Positions 1-5,131 of a stretch of DNA of 5,131 bases are shown in pieces. The notes beneath the pieces are model-generated. The model saw only the letters and a list, made by a program, of their open reading frames with translations, was not told the origin of the DNA and did not search any database. This DNA comes from Flavobacteriales bacterium (GTDB taxonomy: Bacteria > Bacteroidota > Bacteroidia > Flavobacteriales > TMED113): NCBI GenBank assembly GCA_002713285.1, contig PAVX01000018.1:18462-23592 (forward strand). The letters run 5' to 3'. The first letter of the stretch is position 1; the number at the start of each line of letters is the position of its first letter. A program made the translations under genes and the position numbers.

Positions 1-1
1 A

Positions 2-3000
2 ATAGATTCTATTTTATATAAGGGCATTTTAGAATCTAATTATGGTTTAATTGAGTTTTATATTAATACATCAAAAGATCAATATTCTCAGTTCTCATTT
101 GATGTGACAGATTTTGATCTTGGCTTATTGTTTAATGATAAAAAAGTTGGTAAAACAAATTCAAAACTTATTTTCGATATTCAACACAATAAGTTGTTGA
201 ATGTTCAGACATATATTACTAGTCTAGTTATTAATAAATATCAGTATCGGAATATTTCTATTTTGAAAAATGATAGCTTCAATAATTCGACAGTTTATGA
301 TATTAGCATTAATGATCCAAATTTAAATTTATTTGCTCAATGTAATGTTAATAATTTATCTAATCCAAGGAGCGTTATACATTCTTCCAATCTGTCAGGA
401 TTTATTAATAGATTAAATTTAAACAATTTACACTACAATATTAATGATTCAATTCGATTTATATCCACAGAGTTTCTTATTGAGGATTTTAGTTTAGTTA
501 CTCCAGATAATCAATTTCCTTTTTTACAACAAAATAATCCAAAAATTAAGCTTAAAAACTTCCGTTACAATAAAAACGATACTATTAAATCTATTGATTT
601 TTTCTATATCAATTTCGAAAACAATATGAGTCAGTTTTTTGTGGACTCTGATATCGGTTTTTGTGAAGGAGATATGTATAATCAAAATATCTTCAAGTTT
701 ATCAAAAATAGTCAGCTTACCCCATTTAAATTCACGTTGGATTTAAATTATGCATCTATATTTTCAGATCTTTTGTTTAATTACATTGAGTTAGATGATG
801 AGTTGACATGTACTCTTGATTACAACAAACAAGATTCACCTATTATTAATATAGCTACGCCTTATCTTAAAATATTTAATACAAGTTTTACTGACATTAA
901 TCTTACCACGACTAAAGATTCTATCTCAGACATACAATGTTCAATTAATAACATTCTATTATCTGATAAGGTGTCAATAAAAGACTTTACATTTTCCACA
1001 TTACTTCAATACAACAAGCTTTCTAATTTTATGATGAGTTATTCTTCTTCTAATCTGGGAAAAAGTATTTTAAAGGGAGACTTATTATATGGTCATAATA
1101 ATATCGATGTGAGTTTATCAAAAGAATCGATTATTCAACTTGCTGATCAATCGTGGATAGTTAATCCTAATTCAAAACTATCATTAAATAGCCATAGTAT
1201 CACATTTAAAGACTTTTCTTTACAAACAGGCAGTCAAACTCTAAGCTTAAACGGATGGATTAATGAGAACCCTTATATTGATTTTTCATTTAAAAATTTT
1301 AATATTAATTATTTTAATCCTTTTTTAAATACGAGATCTTTATTTTTTGATGGAGTATTAGATGGTGATATTTTATTGAATACATCGTCATTTCCAATTT
1401 TCTCCGGAAATTTTGAAGTTAACCAATTCACTCTTAATAATGTTGTATTGGGTCAATTGAAATTAAGTCATAATTCAAATGAAACAAATGATTCTATTTA
1501 TAGTGAAGGGTATATTTATAACAAAAAAAATATTATGAGTTTATTAGCAAAACACCCATTGGATGGAACAAATAATATTTATGCTAATATAAAAATGAAT
1601 GATTTTCCAGCAGAAATAATAAATTTCTTTATTAAGCCTATCTCAGATTTCACTGGTTATGCTCATGGAGTTGTTGAGCTAAAAGGACCAATCAATGACT
1701 ATGATATTTTGGGTAAAATTGACATTAAAAGTGTTGATTTTAAAATACCATATTTAGGCACTTATTACTCAGGAAACAACAAGGATTTAATTGTAAATTT
1801 CGATAATGAAAAAATAATCATTGATAACTTTAAACTTTATGATAATTTATATAATACTTCAGGCAATTTTAGTGGAAATATTACTCATTCTGCATTAAAA
1901 AACATGTCTTATGACTTATTTGTTCAATCAGATAGTTTATATGCGTTAAATACTAACGAATATGATAATGAGAATTATTATGGTGATGTGTTTTTAAGAG
2001 GTGATATGTTTATTAAGGGAGAGCCTAATAAAATCGAGTTAAATATTGATGGATCATCTAAAGAAGGTTCAATTATTATGATTCCATTATCTGGAGCTAA
2101 AGAAGTTAAAGAAAATAAATTTATTCAATTTATAAACAATGAATCAACTCAGTCAAATATATTAAGTTCTGAGACAAAAAAGCCTGCATTTAATATGGAT
2201 TTTAATCTATCAATAGATAGTCAGTCAGAAATACAATTGATTTTTGACGAGGAGTTGGGTGATGTTATTAAGGGTTATGGTGAAGGGGATTTATTATTAC
2301 AAATTAATAAACAGGGTGATTTTGAAGTTTTTGGCGATTTTCAAATTGAAAAAGGAAATTACTTATTTACACTCCAAGATGTCATTACAAAAAGTTTTGA
2401 AATAGAGACAGGGGGAGTAATTAGTTTTAACGGAAATCTTGATAATGCACAGATTAATTTAAATTTATTATATAATGTGCAGGCTTCTTTAAATCCTTTA
2501 AATCCTGATTATGATAGAGATAAAAAATCTCCAATAATATGTAGAATGAAAATGACAGGTCCTCTTTTAAGTCCAGATATTGATTTTGATATAGATATAT
2601 TAAATAGTGATCAAATAGTAGACACTTCTCTTGAATCAATAACTAATACAGATCAAAAACTACTGGAACAATTTCTTTATCTACTCATTGCAAACAGTTT
2701 TCTGATTGAAAATGATCCAACAATTGATTATTTAGGTAATACATTAGCTACTACTGGAACAGAATTGTTATCTAATCAGTTATCTAATTGGTTGTCACAA
2801 ACAACTGATGCTTTTGATTTGGGATTTAAGTGGATTCCAGGATCTACAGATTCATTAAGTTATCAGCAAGTAGAATTAGCAGTAAGCAAGAAATTTTTAG
2901 ATGACAGGGTAGTGATTAATGGTAATGTTGGTACTCCACCTGAACAGTCTGAGGCAAATATTGTGGGAGATTTAGATATTGAATATGATTTTTTTAAGGA

Positions 3001-3148
3001 TGGTAGATTTAAACTAAGAGTGTTTAATAGAACTCAAGATTATGATCCATTGTCGGAGTCACTTGGTTATGAGCAAGGTTTTGGTATATTTTTCAAAAAA
3101 CAATTTAATTCTTTTCAGGAATTGTTTATTCAAGATAAGAATAAATAA
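2..3148 (+). CDS. tamB: TamB-family translocation/assembly module protein, C-terminal part (5' end outside window)
   Basis: This is the C-terminal 1048 residues of a TamB (DUF490/PF04357) protein. The family is anchored in the inner membrane and spans the periplasm as a long beta-rich groove. It works with an outer-membrane Omp85 partner (TamA, or TamL in Bacteroidota) in outer-membrane assembly and anterograde phospholipid transfer. The frame is open to the window edge, so the GTG at 104 is an internal codon and the true start lies upstream. Bacteroidota homologues are usually about 1400-1700 residues, so the missing part should hold the membrane anchor. Visible residues 1-550 are alternating beta-strand, Asn/Ser/Asp-rich sequence without clear motifs. 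The conserved TamB domain runs from about 550 to the end. Its landmarks are GYAHGVVELKG (from 552), NYYG (658-661), IPLSGA (from 694), the C-R-M-K-M-T-G-P..SPDIDFDI block (844-864), DQKLLEQFLYLLIANSFL (884-901) and the terminal YEQGFGIFFKKQF (from 1023). There is no frameshift or internal stop. Family assignment is confident; the partner is not visible here. Confidence 0.9.
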   Translation: MDSILYKGILESNYGLIEFYINTSKDQYSQFSFDVTDFDLGLLFNDKKVGKTNSKLIFDIQHNKLLNVQTYITSLVINKYQYRNISILKNDSFNNSTVYDISINDPNLNLFAQCNVNNLSNPRSVIHSSNLSGFINRLNLNNLHYNINDSIRFISTEFLIEDFSLVTPDNQFPFLQQNNPKIKLKNFRYNKNDTIKSIDFFYINFENNMSQFFVDSDIGFCEGDMYNQNIFKFIKNSQLTPFKFTLDLNYASIFSDLLFNYIELDDELTCTLDYNKQDSPIINIATPYLKIFNTSFTDINLTTTKDSISDIQCSINNILLSDKVSIKDFTFSTLLQYNKLSNFMMSYSSSNLGKSILKGDLLYGHNNIDVSLSKESIIQLADQSWIVNPNSKLSLNSHSITFKDFSLQTGSQTLSLNGWINENPYIDFSFKNFNINYFNPFLNTRSLFFDGVLDGDILLNTSSFPIFSGNFEVNQFTLNNVVLGQLKLSHNSNETNDSIYSEGYIYNKKNIMSLLAKHPLDGTNNIYANIKMNDFPAEIINFFIKPISDFTGYAHGVVELKGPINDYDILGKIDIKSVDFKIPYLGTYYSGNNKDLIVNFDNEKIIIDNFKLYDNLYNTSGNFSGNITHSALKNMSYDLFVQSDSLYALNTNEYDNENYYGDVFLRGDMFIKGEPNKIELNIDGSSKEGSIIMIPLSGAKEVKENKFIQFINNESTQSNILSSETKKPAFNMDFNLSIDSQSEIQLIFDEELGDVIKGYGEGDLLLQINKQGDFEVFGDFQIEKGNYLFTLQDVITKSFEIETGGVISFNGNLDNAQINLNLLYNVQASLNPLNPDYDRDKKSPIICRMKMTGPLLSPDIDFDIDILNSDQIVDTSLESITNTDQKLLEQFLYLLIANSFLIENDPTIDYLGNTLATTGTELLSNQLSNWLSQTTDAFDLGFKWIPGSTDSLSYQQVELAVSKKFLDDRVVINGNVGTPPEQSEANIVGDLDIEYDFFKDGRFKLRVFNRTQDYDPLSESLGYEQGFGIFFKKQFNSFQELFIQDKNK

Positions 3149-3151
3149 TTG

Positions 3152-4354
3152 TTAAATTGTATGTTTCATTTTTTTCTTTTTTGTTGCTAGGTATTTTTTG
3201 TTATAAACATTAATTGCACCAACAATAGGAATATTTTTTACAATTTCAATTCCATATGAAATTAAACCTGCTTTTTTTGTTGGGTTATTTGTTAATAATT
3301 TTAGTTTAGAAACTCCTAAGTCCCTTAAGATTTGGGCACCTACACCATAATCTCTTTCATCCATTTTAAATCCTAATTTTAAATTAGCTTCTACTGTATC
3401 AAGTCCTTTTTGTTGTAGTTTGTAGGATTTTAATTTATTCATAAGACCAATGCCCCTTCCTTCTTGATTCATATATAACACAACTCCTTTACCTTCTTTT
3501 TCTATTTGTTGTAAAGCTAATGCTAGTTGATCACCACAATCACATTTTAATGACCCTAATATATCTCCAGTAAAACAAGAGGAGTGTACTCTTGTTAAAA
3601 TTGCTTCATTTACTTTCCATTTACCTTTAGTTATAGCTAAATGTTCTTCATTTGTATTCACATCTCTGTATCCAATTAGTTTAAATTTTCCAAATTTTGT
3701 TGGAAGATCTATAGTCACCTCTTTTTTAATTAATGATTCATTTTGAAGTCTATATGCAATGAGATCTTCAATTGAAATAATTTTCAAGTTATGTTTTTTA
3801 GCTATTTTCCTCAGATCATTAAGTTTTGCCATAGTACCATTTTTATTCATCACTTCTACAATTAATCCACATGGTTTTAATTTCGCTAATCTTGCTAAAT
3901 CTATAGCAGCTTCTGTGTGTCCAGCTCTTCTAAGCACACCACCATTCATTGCTTTTAAAGGAAAAATATGACCTGGACGAGATAAGTCATTTATACGTGT
4001 TTTTGGATCTACTAATGCTTTCACAGTTTCGGACCTATCATATGCAGATATTCCGGTAGTACATCCATTTCCTATTTTATCTACAGAAATTGTGAACTGT
4101 GTTTTCATTGGATCGGTATTTTTCCCGACCATTAAATCTAATTTTAATTCATTACATCTTTTTTCTAATAATGGCACACAAATTAATCCTCTGCCGTGAG
4201 TAGCCATAAAATTAATCATCTCTTGATTGACTTTCTCTGCCGCCGCAACAAAATCACCTTCATTTTCTCGATTTTCATCATCTACAACAATCACTATGTT
4301 GCCTTTTTTAATTTCTAATATCGCTTCAGCGATGGTATTTAATTTTTGTTTCAT
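3152..4354 (-). CDS. ribBA: Bifunctional 3,4-dihydroxy-2-butanone 4-phosphate synthase / GTP cyclohydrolase II (RibBA)
   Basis: This cytoplasmic enzyme catalyses both entry steps of riboflavin synthesis. The RibB half converts ribulose 5-phosphate to dihydroxybutanone phosphate plus formate. The RibA half opens GTP to the diaminopyrimidine precursor. The 400-residue length is normal for the fusion. RibB (about 1-205) has DDENRENEGD (25-34, metal and substrate residues), the substrate loop DLSRPGHIFPL (123-133), RAGHTEAAIDLARL (143-156) and the metal-ligand glutamate E167. RibA (about 208-400) has the zinc cysteines C260, C271 and C273 (C-x10-C-x-C), QEGRGIGL (297-304), DTVEAN (319-324), the catalytic pair D332/R334 in DERD, and TNNPTKK (355-361) with T355 and K360 contacting GTP by homology. 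The ATG at 4354 is the only plausible start: the in-frame codon three positions upstream is the TAA that ends the glycosyltransferase gene. The spacer (TCTCAA) has no Shine-Dalgarno sequence, as is usual in Bacteroidota. No FMN riboswitch precedes it. It probably shares a transcript with the upstream glycosyltransferase, and its 3' end converges on tamB with a 3 bp gap. Confidence 0.97.
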   Translation of the reverse strand: MKQKLNTIAEAILEIKKGNIVIVVDDENRENEGDFVAAAEKVNQEMINFMATHGRGLICVPLLEKRCNELKLDLMVGKNTDPMKTQFTISVDKIGNGCTTGISAYDRSETVKALVDPKTRINDLSRPGHIFPLKAMNGGVLRRAGHTEAAIDLARLAKLKPCGLIVEVMNKNGTMAKLNDLRKIAKKHNLKIISIEDLIAYRLQNESLIKKEVTIDLPTKFGKFKLIGYRDVNTNEEHLAITKGKWKVNEAILTRVHSSCFTGDILGSLKCDCGDQLALALQQIEKEGKGVVLYMNQEGRGIGLMNKLKSYKLQQKGLDTVEANLKLGFKMDERDYGVGAQILRDLGVSKLKLLTNNPTKKAGLISYGIEIVKNIPIVGAINVYNKKYLATKKKKMKHTI

Positions 4355-4360
4355 TTGAGA

Positions 4361-5131
4361 TTATTTAAACATTAAATTTAAGTTATTATTAATTTTACTC
4401 CAATCATACTTGTCTTGAATAAATTTTAACCCTTCGTTTTTTAGATTATTTCCTTTTTCTTGGTTTTTAAAAATACTAATGCAAGCATCTGCGAATTCTA
4501 TTTCATTGTTTGCTATAATAATTTGAGAGGAAGTAGCAAGAAGTGCTTTATTTGCTAATTCGGTCGTTATACATGGTAGCCCCATAGCCATTGCCTCTAA
4601 AAGTTTATTTTGTAATCCAGTCCCAATAAACATTGGGGCGACGAATATGTGTCCAGAATCATAGACGGTTCTTATGTCTTTTACCCAACCAGATACTTTG
4701 ATATCTTCATTCTGTAATTTTTGAATTTTTTTATTCGGATTAGTACCACCAATTAAAATTTTACATGTTCTATATTTTTCGTCTATTATAGGTTTAATTT
4801 TTTGACATATATATATAGCCGCTTCTATATTAGGTGGATAATTCATATTACCTACGAATACAATGTCATATTTTTTCGAAATATTATTTCTTGGTTTAAA
4901 ATAGGTGGTGTCTACACCATTAGGAATAATTTGAATTTTTTCAGAGTCTTTATGTGCAATATGATTTCGATCATTTTTTGTAATGATAGAATGTTTTTTA
5001 AAATTTCGAAAAATATTTATTTCGTAATTTTTTATAATTCTAGCTTCATATTTAATTAAAGGTTGTATGATTTTTGGAAATTTTTTTATCCTTCTCTCTA
5101 CACCTTTTGAGAAAGCATCCATATAGTCTAT
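4361..5131 (-). CDS. GT4-like glycosyltransferase, C-terminal part (5' end outside window)
   Basis: These are the last 256 residues of a GT-B fold glycosyltransferase. Such enzymes transfer a sugar from a nucleotide-sugar donor, typically during surface or exopolysaccharide assembly at the inner face of the cytoplasmic membrane. The ATG at 5122 is not the real start: the frame stays open to the edge, and the adjoining sequence (YMDAFSKGVERR, then IKYEARIIKNYE) resembles the end of the acceptor domain in the Stp1/TIGR03087-like group. In visible numbering, the inter-domain link is IPNGVD (69-74). The donor-binding Rossmann domain opens with DIVFVGN (89-95), followed by IGGTNPN (127-133), SGWVKDI (147-153) and GTGLQNKLLEAMAMG (170-184). 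E179 matches the second glutamate of the GT4 E-x7-E motif. The first position is T171, a substitution I associate with this GtGlqnK subgroup. About 110-160 N-terminal residues are probably missing. The acceptor, the donor sugar and the polysaccharide pathway cannot be told from this fragment. The stop lies 6 bp before ribBA, which suggests a shared transcript. Confidence 0.88.
   Translation of the reverse strand: MDYMDAFSKGVERRIKKFPKIIQPLIKYEARIIKNYEINIFRNFKKHSIITKNDRNHIAHKDSEKIQIIPNGVDTTYFKPRNNISKKYDIVFVGNMNYPPNIEAAIYICQKIKPIIDEKYRTCKILIGGTNPNKKIQKLQNEDIKVSGWVKDIRTVYDSGHIFVAPMFIGTGLQNKLLEAMAMGLPCITTELANKALLATSSQIIIANNEIEFADACISIFKNQEKGNNLKNEGLKFIQDKYDWSKINNNLNLMFK

Noticed and set aside
104..106. 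GTG as the start codon of the TamB gene.
   Set aside because: The frame continues without a stop to base 2, and the upstream residues continue the same beta-rich TamB-like pattern. The gene is truncated by the window edge.
1523..1530. Run of eight A in tamB as a possible phase-variation tract.
   Set aside because: It encodes an ordinary Lys-Lys-Asn stretch in an intact frame. One A8 run is expected at this base composition, and TamB is not a typical phase-variable gene.
2454..2639. Small minus-strand open frame (61 codons) inside tamB.
   Set aside because: It is antisense to a conserved stretch of TamB, is rich in Leu/Tyr/Ile from AT bias, and has no recognisable domain.
3145..3160. Possible hairpin terminator between tamB and ribBA (six pairs around a GTTA loop), followed by T-tracts.
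   Set aside because: The stem is all A-U plus one G-U, so it is very weak, and the T-tract starts 8 bases after it. Such structures arise by chance in DNA this AT-rich.
3176..3182. In-frame A-AAA-AAG slippery heptamer near the 3' end of ribBA (minus strand), as used for -1 frameshifting in dnaX.
   Set aside because: It falls in a Lys-rich tail aligned with the conserved RibA C-terminus. There is no evident stimulatory structure, and a slip would only add a short non-conserved tail.
3759..3971. Plus-strand open frame (70 codons) inside ribBA.
   Set aside because: It lies entirely antisense to the conserved RibB domain. The hydrophobic look of its translation is a by-product of the opposite frame.
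4355..4360. An FMN riboswitch or dedicated promoter for ribBA.
   Set aside because: Only 6 bp separate ribBA from the upstream gene, and I saw no RFN-type conserved segments or a Bacteroidota TAnnTTTG box in the immediately preceding coding sequence.
4802..5059. Plus-strand open frame (85 codons) inside the glycosyltransferase gene.
   Set aside because: It is antisense to well-conserved glycosyltransferase motifs, with Ile/Phe/Asn-rich composition and no family resemblance.
5120..5122. ATG (minus strand) as the start of the glycosyltransferase.
   Set aside because: The frame is open to the edge. A 253-residue product would lack most of the N-terminal acceptor domain, and the first visible residues resemble the interior of such enzymes.

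Overview
The window is strongly AT-rich and almost entirely protein-coding. It looks like chromosomal DNA from a low-GC member of the Bacteroidota, probably Flavobacteriales-like. The main evidence is the TamB protein, whose C-terminal half carries the motif set I associate with Bacteroidota TamB homologues. The RibBA sequence also reads like Bacteroidota RibBA, there are no Shine-Dalgarno sequences, and the base composition fits. The assignment is inference from recognised sequence character, not from a database search.

There are three genes. From the left edge to 3148 (+ strand) runs the C-terminal 1048 residues of a TamB-family envelope protein. Its 5' end lies outside the window. Three bases after its stop, the convergent gene ribBA (3152-4354, - strand) ends. 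It encodes the complete bifunctional enzyme that starts riboflavin synthesis from both precursors: 3,4-dihydroxy-2-butanone 4-phosphate synthase and GTP cyclohydrolase II. Six bases upstream of ribBA on the same strand is the 3' part of a GT4-type glycosyltransferase gene (4361 to the right edge), whose start is also outside the window. The glycosyltransferase and ribBA therefore probably share a transcript.

Functionally this is housekeeping material: outer-membrane biogenesis or lipid transfer (TamB), flavin biosynthesis (RibBA) and cell-surface or exopolysaccharide glycosylation (the glycosyltransferase). No gap exceeds 6 bp. I see no RNA gene, mobile element, CRISPR array, FMN riboswitch or convincing terminator. 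I did not find a novel system. The most notable points are architectural: the glycosyltransferase and ribBA lie in the same reading frame, separated by one stop codon and two codons, and the convergent junction with tamB is only 3 bp.
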